Part shown: in pieces, positions 9,218-16,996 of the stretch | Position numbering within the stretch: the stretch's first letter is position 1 | Layout of the letters: every line of letters begins with the position of its first letter | Assembly (NCBI GenBank): GCA_903839845.1 | Contig: CAIMEA010000031.1 | Coordinates: 17,662-81,661 of the forward strand | Direction: 5' to 3' | Length of the DNA: 64,000 nucleotides | Origin: an uncultured Hyphomicrobiales bacterium | Lineage (GTDB): Bacteria; Pseudomonadota; Alphaproteobacteria; Rhizobiales; Xanthobacteraceae | Program-made: the position numbers and the translations under genes | The notes under the pieces: model-generated | Database searches by the model: none | What the model saw: the letters and a program-made list of their open reading frames with translations, nothing else | What the model was told of the DNA's origin: nothing

Positions 9218-9284
9218 CCGGTTGTCTGGCCGGACGCAGTCCGATATGCCGGGCCAACAAAAATGCCCAGACGAGGCCTCCCGT

Positions 9285-10145
9285 ATGACGATACACATTC
9301 CGGCGGATTTCCTGTCCAAACGGCGCAAGCCCACTTTCGAGCTGCCGCCGGGCGCGACGGACGCGCATTGTCATGTGTTCGGACCCGGCAAAGTGTTTCC
9401 TTATTCGCCGACTCGCAAATACACGCCGGAAGACGCGCCGAAGGAAATGCTGCGTGCGCTGCACGATTATCTCGGCATCAGTCGGGCGGTGATCGTGCAG
9501 GCGAGCTGTCACGGCCTCGACAATGCGGCGATGATGGATTGCCTGAAATCTGATCCGACGCGCTATCGCGGTGTCGCCATCGTCAACGACACGTTCACCG
9601 ATAAGGATTTCCAAAACCTGCATGACGGCGGCGTGCGCGGCGTGCGCTTCAATTTCGTCAAGCATCTCGGCGGCGCACCCGACATGGCAGTGTTCAACAA
9701 GGTCATAGACCGGGTAAAGGGACGCGGTTGGCATGTCGTGCTGCATCTCGATGCCAAGGACATTCCCGAGCTGTCGCCGATGATCCGGGCACTGCCGCTG
9801 ACATTCGTTATCGACCATATGGGCCGCGTGCCGGCGAAAGACGGGATCGACCAGGCGCCTTTCAAGACGCTGCTCGAACTCGCTAAGCTGCCGAACTGCT
9901 GGATCAAGGTCTGCGGTTCCGAGCGCATCGACTTTCCGCCCTATGACAAGGCGGTTCCGATCGCGCGCAAGATTCTCGAGACCATTCCCGACCGCGTCCT
10001 GTGGGGAACCGACTTCCCGCATCCGAATTCGACGCATGAAGCGGACGAGGGCGAACTGGTCGACCTGGTTCCACACATAGCTGTCAGCGCCGATTTGCAG
10101 CGCAAGTTGCTGGTCGATAACCCGGCAAATCTGTATGAGTTTTGA
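9285..10145 (+). CDS. Amidohydrolase of the LigI / 2-pyrone-4,6-dicarboxylate hydrolase-like family
   Basis: 286-residue TIM-barrel hydrolase of the amidohydrolase-2 family. It has the metal-site start TDAHCHVFGPG near residue 24 and the end-of-barrel LWGTDFPHPN, as in LigI, which opens the lactone of 2-pyrone-4,6-dicarboxylate. The exact substrate is not fixed by sequence. The ATG at 9285 was chosen; ATG 9246 and a TTG at 9222 are in frame upstream but would add an unlike tail. It lies 34 bases before a flavin hydroxylase, so they probably form an operon for an aromatic or heteroaromatic compound. Confidence 0.85.
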   Translation: MTIHIPADFLSKRRKPTFELPPGATDAHCHVFGPGKVFPYSPTRKYTPEDAPKEMLRALHDYLGISRAVIVQASCHGLDNAAMMDCLKSDPTRYRGVAIVNDTFTDKDFQNLHDGGVRGVRFNFVKHLGGAPDMAVFNKVIDRVKGRGWHVVLHLDAKDIPELSPMIRALPLTFVIDHMGRVPAKDGIDQAPFKTLLELAKLPNCWIKVCGSERIDFPPYDKAVPIARKILETIPDRVLWGTDFPHPNSTHEADEGELVDLVPHIAVSADLQRKLLVDNPANLYEF

Positions 10146-10179
10146 AAGATCCAAAGCGATTGATTAGGCGGGAAGAAAC

Positions 10180-11349
10180 ATGAGCCAGAAGAAACTCAAA
10201 ATCGCCGTGGTCGGCGCCGGCATGGGCGGCCTCGCGGTCGCCGCGACCTTGCGCAAGGTCGGCATTGATGTCGAGGTGTTCGAACAGGCGAGCCGTTTCG
10301 GCCGCATCGGCGCCGGCATTCAAATGATGCCGAATTCGATGAAGGTGCTGCGCGGCATCGGCGTCGAGGAACGGTTGCGGCAGGTCGCCTTCGCGCCGTT
10401 CTCGCATCTCAACCGCGATGGCTATACCGGCGAGTTGATGCGTGAACTGCCGATGCCGGAAGCGCTCTATGGCGCGCCCTATCTGTGCATGCATCGCGCC
10501 GATCTGCATGACGCGCTCGCCTCCGCCGTGCCGTCCGACATCATTCATCTCAACAAGAAGCTGACGGGGCTCAACCAGGCCGGCGGCGTCGTCACGCTCA
10601 AATTCGCCGACGGCACTACGGCGACAGCCGATGCCGTTGTCGGCGCCGACGGCGTGCACTCGCTGGTGCGCGATATCGTGGTCGGGCCTGATGCGCCGGT
10701 GCACAAGGGGCGTATCGCCTATCGCGCCGTCTTTGAATCCAAACTGATGGGCGGCTTCGACATCGGCCCGTCGCGCACCAAATGGTGGGGCACCGACCGG
10801 CATATCGTCATCTACTACACGACGAAATCGAAGAGCGAACTCTACTTCGTCACCAGCGTACCGGAAGAGGCCGGCTGGATGACCAAGGAGTCGTGGTCGG
10901 CCAAGGGCAATGTCGAGGAACTGCGGGCCGCGTATGGCGATTTCCACCAGGACGTCCGCAACGTTCTCAATGCCTGTCCCGACTGCCACAAATGGGCGAT
11001 CCTCGAGCGCGAGCCGCTGCCGAACTGGAGCAACGGCCGCGTCGTACTGCTCGGCGATTCAGCGCATCCGATGACGCCCTATATGGCGCAAGGCGCGGCG
11101 ACCTCGATCGAGGACGCCGCCATTCTGGCGCGCTGTCTCGATGCCGTGCAGGGCGACGACGTCGAAGGCGCGTTCAAGCGCTACGAAGCACACCGCAAGC
11201 CGCGCACGTCGGTGGTGCAGGCGATCTCCAGCGCCAATACCTGGATGAAGGGCGGCGAGTCCGACACCTCATGGCTTTACGGCTACGACGCCTGGAACGC
11301 CGATCTCGATCGGCCGGCGGCCAATCCAAACACCAGCAAGGCGGCGTAA
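10180..11349 (+). CDS. FAD-dependent aromatic hydroxylase, NicC / salicylate hydroxylase-like
   Basis: 389-residue flavoprotein monooxygenase. FAD binding shows as VVGAGMGG near the N-terminus, ADAVVGADGVHS (DG motif) in the middle and VVLLGDSAHPMTPYMAQGA (GD motif) near residue 290. By recall it most resembles 6-hydroxynicotinate 3-monooxygenase (NicC) in the TKWWGTDRHIVIYYTT block and the C-terminal DTSWLYGYDAW. However, the position of the NicC catalytic His in AGIHIGPN is Gln here (AGIQMMPN), so the substrate may differ. Its stop lies 6 bases from the stop of another hydroxylase on the opposite strand. Confidence 0.88.
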   Translation: MSQKKLKIAVVGAGMGGLAVAATLRKVGIDVEVFEQASRFGRIGAGIQMMPNSMKVLRGIGVEERLRQVAFAPFSHLNRDGYTGELMRELPMPEALYGAPYLCMHRADLHDALASAVPSDIIHLNKKLTGLNQAGGVVTLKFADGTTATADAVVGADGVHSLVRDIVVGPDAPVHKGRIAYRAVFESKLMGGFDIGPSRTKWWGTDRHIVIYYTTKSKSELYFVTSVPEEAGWMTKESWSAKGNVEELRAAYGDFHQDVRNVLNACPDCHKWAILEREPLPNWSNGRVVLLGDSAHPMTPYMAQGAATSIEDAAILARCLDAVQGDDVEGAFKRYEAHRKPRTSVVQAISSANTWMKGGESDTSWLYGYDAWNADLDRPAANPNTSKAA

Positions 11350-11355
11350 AGCGCG

Positions 11356-12537
11356 CTACGGCCCGCCATAGAGCCAGGAAATGCCCTCGTAGGCCTGTTC
11401 CGCCGTGCGTCCACCGACCGCCATGTCGCGCAGTTCGGCGGTGACGCCGCGCGCATGGTAGAAATCACCATAGACGCGGGCCATGATCTGCACGCGCGCG
11501 GTCCGCAGATAACGCGCCTGCTCGTAGGCCTTGAACGCGGCCGGCAGATTATCCGGCTGTTCGGCGACCTTTTCCGCCAATATGACGGCGTCCTCGGTCG
11601 CCATGCAGGCGCCTTGCGCCAGGTATTGCAGCATCGGGTGCGCGGCATCGCCGAGCAAGGTGACGTTGCCTTTGCTCCAGTCCTTCACCGGCTCGCGGTC
11701 GCACAGCACCCACATCTTCCAGGTGTCGATCAATTCGAGAAGCCGCGTCACTTCCGGCCGCAGACCCTTGAAGTGGTCGAACAGCAGTTCCTTGCTGCCT
11801 TCGGCGTTCCAGCCTTCCTCGTAATGGTCGGAATGAAACACCGCGACCAGATTGAACAGTTCGCCGCGGCGCAGCGGGTAATGCACGAAATGGCATTTCG
11901 GCCCGGCCCACAACACGACATCGGGCCGCCACAAATCCTTCGGCACCTGCTCGCGCGTCAGCACGCCACGATAGGCGATGTGACCGGAAACGCGCGGTCT
12001 GCCGTCGCCGACGATACGCTCGCGAATCTTCGACCACATGCCGTCGCAGGCGATCAGCGCGCGCCCGTCGACCTTGTCACCGCCTTCGAGCGTGATGGTC
12101 ACGCCGTCGCCGCTGTCGACATAGGAATCGACACGGCGGCTGGTCTCCAGCGTGATCAGATTGTTTGTGCGGCAGGCTTTGAGGAAGCGACCGTGAATAT
12201 CGGCGCGATGGATGACGGCATAGGGCTGGCCGCCGAAGCGTTTGGAGAATTCGGCACCGAGCGGAATATTGGTGATGAGGTCGCCGGTGATGGCGTTGCG
12301 CATTTCCTGCGACGGCGGAATGTGCGCGTCGGCGAGGACTTCGTCCTTCAAGCCGATTTTTTCCAGCACGCGGAAAATATTGGGACCGAGCTGGATGCCG
12401 GCGCCGACCTCGCGAAATTCGTCGGCCTGCTCGAACACGCGCACCGCCAGCCCGTTGCGGGCAAGCGCGAACGCCGTGATCAGGCCGCCAATGCCGCCGC
12501 CGGAAATGAGAATGGGTTTGCCGTTCGCTGCCGCCAT
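11356..12537 (-). CDS. FAD-dependent monooxygenase, 3-hydroxybenzoate 6-hydroxylase-like
   Basis: 393-residue flavoprotein hydroxylase with LISGGGIGGLITA (FAD GxGxxG-type), RALIACDGMWS (DG motif) and VTLLGDAAHPMLQYLAQGA (GD motif). The overall pattern, with FEQADEFREVGAGIQLGPN, resembles 3-hydroxybenzoate 6-monooxygenases that make gentisate; this assignment is from memory of the family. The ATG at 12537 follows GAGG by about 7 bases; a TTG at 12594 is less likely. It is convergent with the preceding hydroxylase, and no ring-cleavage dioxygenase is close by. Confidence 0.88.
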   Translation of the reverse strand: MAAANGKPILISGGGIGGLITAFALARNGLAVRVFEQADEFREVGAGIQLGPNIFRVLEKIGLKDEVLADAHIPPSQEMRNAITGDLITNIPLGAEFSKRFGGQPYAVIHRADIHGRFLKACRTNNLITLETSRRVDSYVDSGDGVTITLEGGDKVDGRALIACDGMWSKIRERIVGDGRPRVSGHIAYRGVLTREQVPKDLWRPDVVLWAGPKCHFVHYPLRRGELFNLVAVFHSDHYEEGWNAEGSKELLFDHFKGLRPEVTRLLELIDTWKMWVLCDREPVKDWSKGNVTLLGDAAHPMLQYLAQGACMATEDAVILAEKVAEQPDNLPAAFKAYEQARYLRTARVQIMARVYGDFYHARGVTAELRDMAVGGRTAEQAYEGISWLYGGP

Positions 12538-12645
12538 GCCGTGCCTCGTCGCGTTTTCCAAAAAAGATTTCGCGCGCAACGATAATGCGCCCAAGCCCTG
12601 GACGCAAAGCGCGTCTGGCGTGCAGTCCGCGACAGCGGGTACCGG

Positions 12646-12679
12646 AATAAAAAAAGCCCGCCGGCTTAAGCCGGCGGGC
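12646..12679 (-). terminator. Rho-independent terminator of the CHRD gene
   Basis: A perfect palindrome, GCCCGCCGGCTT with AAGCCGGCGGGC at 12656-12679, is followed on the minus strand by a run of seven T (plus-strand A run at about 12649-12655). It lies 34 bases after the stop of the CHRD gene. Confidence 0.9.
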
Positions 12680-12713
12680 CTGTCGCTAGAATTATAATTC
12701 GCCGCTGCGTGAC

Positions 12714-13157
12714 TTACTTCGTCACTTGGCCGCGGATTTCACCGGCTTTGTTGGCCTCGGTGTGGATATTGGCGTAGTACTTGCCGCCGAGAAGATCGGC
12801 CGCCTGGGCGTCGGTCAAGGTCGCTTCGCCCTCGAATGGCGTCTTAGCGGCGGCGCCGGCGAAGATCGGCACGGCAACGCCGGCGTTTTTGCCCGCCTCG
12901 GCCGGGCCGTGGAAATGCGCGGCGGTCGCAGGCCCGGTGAGGCCCGAATAGCTGCCTTTCCAGGTCAGCTTCTTGCTGGCGGTGTCGTAGGTCGCGGTCA
13001 CCGAACCGCTGCCTTTGCTGTCGTTGGCGGGCACTTCCGACGCCCCGTTGAGGGCGGCTTTCAGGTTGACGACTTCGGCCGAAGCCAGGCCGGCAAGCGC
13101 GATGGCGAGGGTGCAGGTGACGGCGGCCAGAGTGGACCGTAGGAAAATCGAGGTCAT
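12714..13157 (-). CDS. CHRD domain protein, secreted
   Basis: 147 residues. A signal peptide (about residues 1-27, ending LASAE) precedes one CHRD domain: LKAALNGASEVPAND, TWKGSYSGLTGPATAAHFHG, and the end YANIHTEANKAGEIRGQV. CHRD domains occur in chordin and in many bacterial exported proteins; the bacterial role is unknown. AGGAG precedes the ATG at 13157. It forms its own unit with the terminator just downstream. Confidence 0.93.
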   Translation of the reverse strand: MTSIFLRSTLAAVTCTLAIALAGLASAEVVNLKAALNGASEVPANDSKGSGSVTATYDTASKKLTWKGSYSGLTGPATAAHFHGPAEAGKNAGVAVPIFAGAAAKTPFEGEATLTDAQAADLLGGKYYANIHTEANKAGEIRGQVTK

Positions 13158-13281
13158 GTTGAGGCTCCTGGCATATTGTTGGCGGGCTTCTCGGAGAACA
13201 AACACCGCGTCAGGTGCTGTATTCCTGACCGAAACAGGCCTGCGCCAAATTAGCCCAGCGCCGCATTAACCTTGCGCCGAA

Positions 13282-13494
13282 CTAGATTTGCGCTGTTTCA
13301 TCGAGCGCCAGCCCGATGGAAGTGGTCGCCGTCCCGCCGCAGCCGTCACAGATCCAATGATGGCGGATTTCGCCGCCTTCGACGAATTCCGACATGAATG
13401 GAGCAATCATCACCTCGCCGCAGGTCGGACACTGCAACTGTGCGGCAAAGGCGCGGAGAGAGGACAGTGTGGCCGGGGTGCAATGAAGCTGCAT
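13282..13494 (-). CDS. Small zinc-ribbon-like protein, unknown function
   Basis: 70 residues. Two CxxC pairs, CPTC and CDGC, lie about 30 residues apart, the pattern of a small zinc ribbon. There is no signal peptide, so it is probably cytosolic. The ATG at 13494 follows AGGAGG by about 8 bases, a strong site; the frame is open further upstream to 13548 but without support. It is followed by the CHRD gene on the same strand 124 bases away. Confidence 0.7.
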   Translation of the reverse strand: MQLHCTPATLSSLRAFAAQLQCPTCGEVMIAPFMSEFVEGGEIRHHWICDGCGGTATTSIGLALDETAQI

Positions 13495-13814
13495 GGTCAG
13501 GGCCTCCTCTGGTGATACGTCGTCCGTGGCTTGCGTCGTAAGGGTCAACCATGGCGGCGGCGAGACGCTTTGGTGAAACTGTCGTGGCCGGCGGGATAAA
13601 GTTTCGTGACAGGCGCCACAGGTGTTGCGGCCGCAGCGATGGCGTCATATCGCCGTCGCCAGCCATTTTCGCGTCTTTGCTGCGCGGGACAATGGCCGGT
13701 TGGCCCGATGGTGAACAAGGTCTGGCCGGCTTCGTTAAATCAATCGGCCATTTGCAAATCAAATATCGCAGTGCGGCCGAGATCATGATGCGGCGCACCA
13801 AAAATGGCGCGCGT
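13495..13814. other. Intergenic stretch without a recognised gene
   Basis: Several overlapping frames are open here on both strands, but none has a good ribosome-binding site or a recognisable product. The left end must hold the promoter of the zinc-ribbon gene. I see no hairpin, repeat or RNA gene. Confidence 0.4.
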
Positions 13815-14000
13815 TTAAGCCCGCGCTTTCGCGGCGACATTGCCTTCGAGCCACTCCTGCTGCTCGGCGACCGCCAGAAGTCCGTCGCGCATGCGCATCA
13901 AGCGCTCGTATTCATCGCCGCTGGCCAAAGGATCCTTGGCGCGGGTTTCACATTGCGCCGCCCAGCGGCGCAATTCGGTGGCGGACAGATTGGTATTCAT
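13815..14000 (-). CDS. Small conserved hypothetical protein
   Basis: 61 residues, charged and predicted helical throughout (LRRWAAQCETRAKD, YERLMRMRDGLLAVAEQQEWLEG). It looks like a short two-helix protein. I recall similar short reading frames in Bradyrhizobium genomes, but no function. AGTCAC and no strong Shine-Dalgarno sequence precede the ATG, so the start is less certain than the frame. Confidence 0.6.
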   Translation of the reverse strand: MNTNLSATELRRWAAQCETRAKDPLASGDEYERLMRMRDGLLAVAEQQEWLEGNVAAKARA

Positions 14001-14093
14001 CGCGTGTGACTCCCGGCGTCACAATAAATGCCGGAAGTCTAGCGACGTTCCATCCGCGGCAGGTGGTGCCGCGGTGAGGCTTACGCAAAACCG

Positions 14094-14447
14094 TCAGTCT
14101 TCGATGTCTTCGAGCGGCGGCAATTGCCGGATCGGTCCGGTCGACAGACTGACCTTGCGGCGCTGCGTCAGATAGGTTTCGGCGACGGTTTCGGCGGTGC
14201 GGGATTTGACGAACAGGTCGGCGCCAAGATTGCCGCCATATTGCGCCAAATCGTATTCCTCGCAACTGGCCGCGATGGCCAGGCCAACCGACGCCAGATG
14301 GGCGCGGCGGAAGCAATAGACCGCCAGCATGGCGCGGGTTTGCGGCGGCACAGTATCGATCAGGGCGTCGAGCCCGTGCGGGCTGGCGCGGTAAAGCTGG
14401 CCAAGCACACTCTCGGGTACAGGACAGGTCTCTTCGTTCAATTGCAT
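14094..14447 (-). CDS. Hypothetical protein
   Basis: 117 residues, soluble, mostly helical with an acidic C-terminus (LEDIED). No family was recognised. A GGAG lies about 8 bases before the ATG at 14447; an in-frame ATG at 14483 would add 12 residues. It sits 124 bases downstream of the protoglobin gene on the same strand, so the two could share a transcript. Confidence 0.6.
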   Translation of the reverse strand: MQLNEETCPVPESVLGQLYRASPHGLDALIDTVPPQTRAMLAVYCFRRAHLASVGLAIAASCEEYDLAQYGGNLGADLFVKSRTAETVAETYLTQRRKVSLSTGPIRQLPPLEDIED

Positions 14448-14571
14448 GTTGATCTCCGACCCCCCGGAGGGATGCTCCTTCATTGCCGGAAATTCATTAA
14501 CAAATCGGAAACTATAAAAGCTTCGTAACCGGCGCGGGACGGCTGCGATGGCGGTGCGATGGCACTTCCCG

Positions 14572-15030
14572 TCAATCGAGAACCACGGTGTCGTAAGTTC
14601 CCAGGGCCAGCGCCATGTCGATGGCGATGTACTGGTCGAGCGCCTTGATCAAATGCCCCTTGGTCTCGGCGGGGAAATTCGAGCGAATGATGACCTCGAT
14701 GAAGGCGAGCTTAAGCCGCATGTAGCCGGCGATGTACCACATTGGATCAAGCTCGATATCGCGATGACGTACGGCGATGCGGCGCACGTTGCGCAGATAA
14801 TCCTCGCCGAACTGCGAATTGAACAATTCGATCCAGTGCTGCTTCTGCCGAGTCTTGAGCGATGTGATGGCCTTGACGGTGACGTGCGGGTTGATGTCGA
14901 ATTCCTGCACGCGTGCGTAGAAGCGGTCGATGATGCCGTCGAGCTGCGGCGCGATCAGGTCCGATAGAATCTTTCCCGACCTTTTGGTGGCGGCGTCGAT
15001 TTCGAGAAAACCCAGCAGTTTGTCGATCAT
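14572..15030 (-). CDS. Stand-alone protoglobin (globin-sensor domain)
   Basis: 152 residues consisting only of a protoglobin domain, the heme fold found at the N-terminus of globin-coupled sensors such as HemAT. The diagnostic block is IAVRHRDIELDPMWYIAGYM: His89 is the expected proximal heme ligand, followed by the L-D-P-x-WY signature. RQKQHWIELF at about residues 61-70 is the other conserved block. No methyl-accepting, GGDEF or kinase output domain is attached, so it would bind O2, NO or CO and either act alone or signal through a partner. Start is ATG at 15030. Confidence 0.82.
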   Translation of the reverse strand: MIDKLLGFLEIDAATKRSGKILSDLIAPQLDGIIDRFYARVQEFDINPHVTVKAITSLKTRQKQHWIELFNSQFGEDYLRNVRRIAVRHRDIELDPMWYIAGYMRLKLAFIEVIIRSNFPAETKGHLIKALDQYIAIDMALALGTYDTVVLD

Positions 15031-15040
15031 GTTCGCTCCC

Positions 15041-15150
15041 TAGAGCCTGTCCGGCTTTGATCGACTCAAAGCCGGGGCTCTAGTCATTTGCTTTGTCGCG
15101 TTTTTTCACGCGAACCGGTGCCCACTTCGCTTGAAACGCTCCCGGGACAG
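15041..15150. repeat. Dispersed palindromic repeat, copy 1
   Basis: A strong stem pairs TAGAGCC (15041-15047) with GGCTCTA (15076-15082) and, inside it, CCGGCTTTGA (15051-15060) with TCAAAGCCGG (15066-15075). It continues with a TTGTCGCG...CACGCGAACCGGTG...CTTCGC tail. A second copy with the same order lies at 44177-44280. The tail resembles a repeat common in Bradyrhizobium relatives. Confidence 0.8.
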
Positions 15151-15331
15151 ACGACGTCCTGCGGAGGTATCCGATTCCCGCAGGCGCCGGAGTTAAACAA
15201 ATGAGCAATTAGTTTGTGGTTTTTGCTGAAATGCCGGTGGGACGATTGGTTTAGCTCCGCGCGCGGCGTGGAACGGCCATGGCGCGCTAGACGATTCGGC
15301 GAAACGATTCAGGTAAACTTCCTTGGAGGGC

Positions 15332-15407
15332 TGGTGAGCGCGCTGGGACTCGAACCCAGGACCTCGCGATTAAAAGTCGTGTGCTCTACCAGCTGAGCTA
15401 CGCGCTC
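15332..15407 (-). tRNA. tRNA-Lys (TTT anticodon)
   Basis: 76 bases with an encoded CCA end. The acceptor stem is GAGCGCG with CGCGCTC, followed by A-CCA. The D arm contains AGCTCAGCTGGTAGAGC, the anticodon loop is CTTTTAA (anticodon TTT) and the T arm contains GGTTCGAGTCC. All stems pair without mismatch. No integrase or split copy is found next to it. Confidence 0.97.
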
Positions 15408-15712
15408 GTCACCCTGCGATGATCTTATCCGATTGGCCCGCGCAAGCGGGATAAACGAAGGCGGGGAGGCGGTCCCCGTCACGGGCTCCCAAGTCGGATC
15501 ATGCGCTGGCGGTGTGTAGGGGGGCGGGATGGCGAGGTCAATAGCCGGCTAGCCGCCCTGTGGGGAGCTGTTTCGGCTGGATTTCCCGGCCAAATCGCGG
15601 TTCCTTTGCCCATATCTTGAACTCGCCCTTGGCCGTCGCGGTTTGCTACACTCAGACCGAACGGCACTGCCGCCCCCAGCCCCTCTCGCCGCCGCCCGGA
15701 GCTTTAACGACC
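15408..15712. other. Intergenic stretch between divergent tRNA-Lys and the M20 gene
   Basis: Holds the promoters of tRNA-Lys (minus) and the amidohydrolase (plus). The frame of the M20 gene is open back to 15560 but codes for nothing family-like. A short inverted repeat CCCGC-AA-GCGGG lies near 15438-15450. I cannot name a promoter with confidence. Confidence 0.35.
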
Positions 15713-16879
15713 ATGCCTATCGTCAACCGTGTCGCCGACCTGCATGCCGACATCACCGCCTGGCGGCGCGATCTGCACGCCCATCCGGAGTTGCTCTATG
15801 AGGTGCACCGGACCGCGGCCTCGGTGGCGGCGCGGCTCACGGAATTCGGCTGCGACGAGGTGGTGCCGGGGATCGGCCGCACCGGCGTGGTCGGGGTCAT
15901 CCGTGGGCGCAAGGGCACGTCCGGCAAGACGATCGCGCTGCGCGCCGACATGGACGCGCTGCCGATCGAGGAGGCCAACGACCTGCCTTACAAGTCGACG
16001 GTGCCAGGCAAGATGCACGCCTGCGGCCATGACGGCCACACCGCGATGCTTCTGGGCGCGGCACGCTACCTCGCCGAGACCCGCAATTTCGACGGCACTG
16101 CTATCGTCATTTTCCAGCCGGCCGAGGAAGGCGGCGCTGGCGCCAAGGCGATGCTCGATGACGGCATGGTCGGCCGTTTTGCCATCGACGAATTCTACGG
16201 CATGCACAATGCCCCCGGCATGCCGGTCGGCGAATTCGGCCTGTCCAAGGGGCCGATGATGGCGGCGGCGGATTTCGTCACGATTGACATCGAAGGCGTC
16301 GGCGCGCACGCGGCGCGTCCGCATCTCGGCGTCGATACAGTGCTGGTCGGCGCTCAGATCATCAACGCAATGCAATCGGTGGTGTCGCGCAATGTCGACC
16401 CGCTGAAGTCGGCGGTGGTGTCGATCTGCATGTTCCAGGCCGGCAATACCGACAACGTCATCCCGCAGACGGTGCAACTGCGCGGCACAGCGCGCAGCCT
16501 GGACGCCGGTGTGCAGGATCTCCTGGAAAAGAACCTGCATCGCATCGTCGAACACACCGCGGCGGCCTATGGTGCCAAGGCGAAATTGACCTACAAGCGC
16601 AGCTATCCGGTGCTGGTCAATCACGACCGCGAGACGGAATTCGCCTCCGCCGTGGCCAGCCAAATTGCCGGCACCGAGCGGGTCAACACGTCGCTGCCGC
16701 CGATGATGGGCGCGGAGGATTTCTCCTTCATGCTCAACACCAAGCCGGGCGCTTTCATCTGGGTCGGCAATGGCGACAGCGCGGGCTTGCATCACCCGAG
16801 GTACAACTTCAATGACGACGTCATCCCGCTGGGAACGTCGTACTGGGTTCGGCTGGTGGAAACGGCGCTGCCCGCCTAG
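15713..16879 (+). CDS. M20 family amidohydrolase (hippurate hydrolase-like)
   Basis: 388-residue metal-dependent amidohydrolase of the M20D group (hippurate, N-acyl-amino-acid and indole-acetyl-amino-acid hydrolases). It shows WRRDLHAHPELLYE at the N-terminus, ALRADMDALPI, HACGHDGHTAMLLGAA (zinc ligands), FQPAEEGGAGAKAM (catalytic Glu pair) and MMGAEDFSFML near the end. The substrate is not determined. No signal peptide, so cytosolic. The ATG at 15713 was chosen because homology starts there. Confidence 0.93.
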   Translation: MPIVNRVADLHADITAWRRDLHAHPELLYEVHRTAASVAARLTEFGCDEVVPGIGRTGVVGVIRGRKGTSGKTIALRADMDALPIEEANDLPYKSTVPGKMHACGHDGHTAMLLGAARYLAETRNFDGTAIVIFQPAEEGGAGAKAMLDDGMVGRFAIDEFYGMHNAPGMPVGEFGLSKGPMMAAADFVTIDIEGVGAHAARPHLGVDTVLVGAQIINAMQSVVSRNVDPLKSAVVSICMFQAGNTDNVIPQTVQLRGTARSLDAGVQDLLEKNLHRIVEHTAAAYGAKAKLTYKRSYPVLVNHDRETEFASAVASQIAGTERVNTSLPPMMGAEDFSFMLNTKPGAFIWVGNGDSAGLHHPRYNFNDDVIPLGTSYWVRLVETALPA

Positions 16880-16884
16880 TTGTA

Positions 16885-16982
16885 ATTCCGGGGCGCGCTG
16901 AAAGCACGAACCCGGAATCCAGCTTGCAATTTCAATGCTGGATATCTGGATTCCGGATCGCCGCTGACGCGGCGTCCGGAAT
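16885..16982. repeat. Palindromic intergenic repeat
   Basis: Between convergent genes. An inner stem pairs CCGGAATCCAG (16912-16922) with CTGGATTCCGG (16946-16956), and an outer stem pairs ATTCCGG at the left with CCGGAAT at the right. This matches the CCCGGAATCCAG type of dispersed repeat that I know from Bradyrhizobium relatives. It may also end transcription of both flanking genes. Confidence 0.75.
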
Positions 16983-16996
16983 GACAGAGTATTTTG

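Noticed and set aside
15332..15407. tRNA-Lys as an integration site
   Set aside because: No integrase and no repeated tRNA 3' end within the flanking sequence, and the neighbours are ordinary chromosomal genes.
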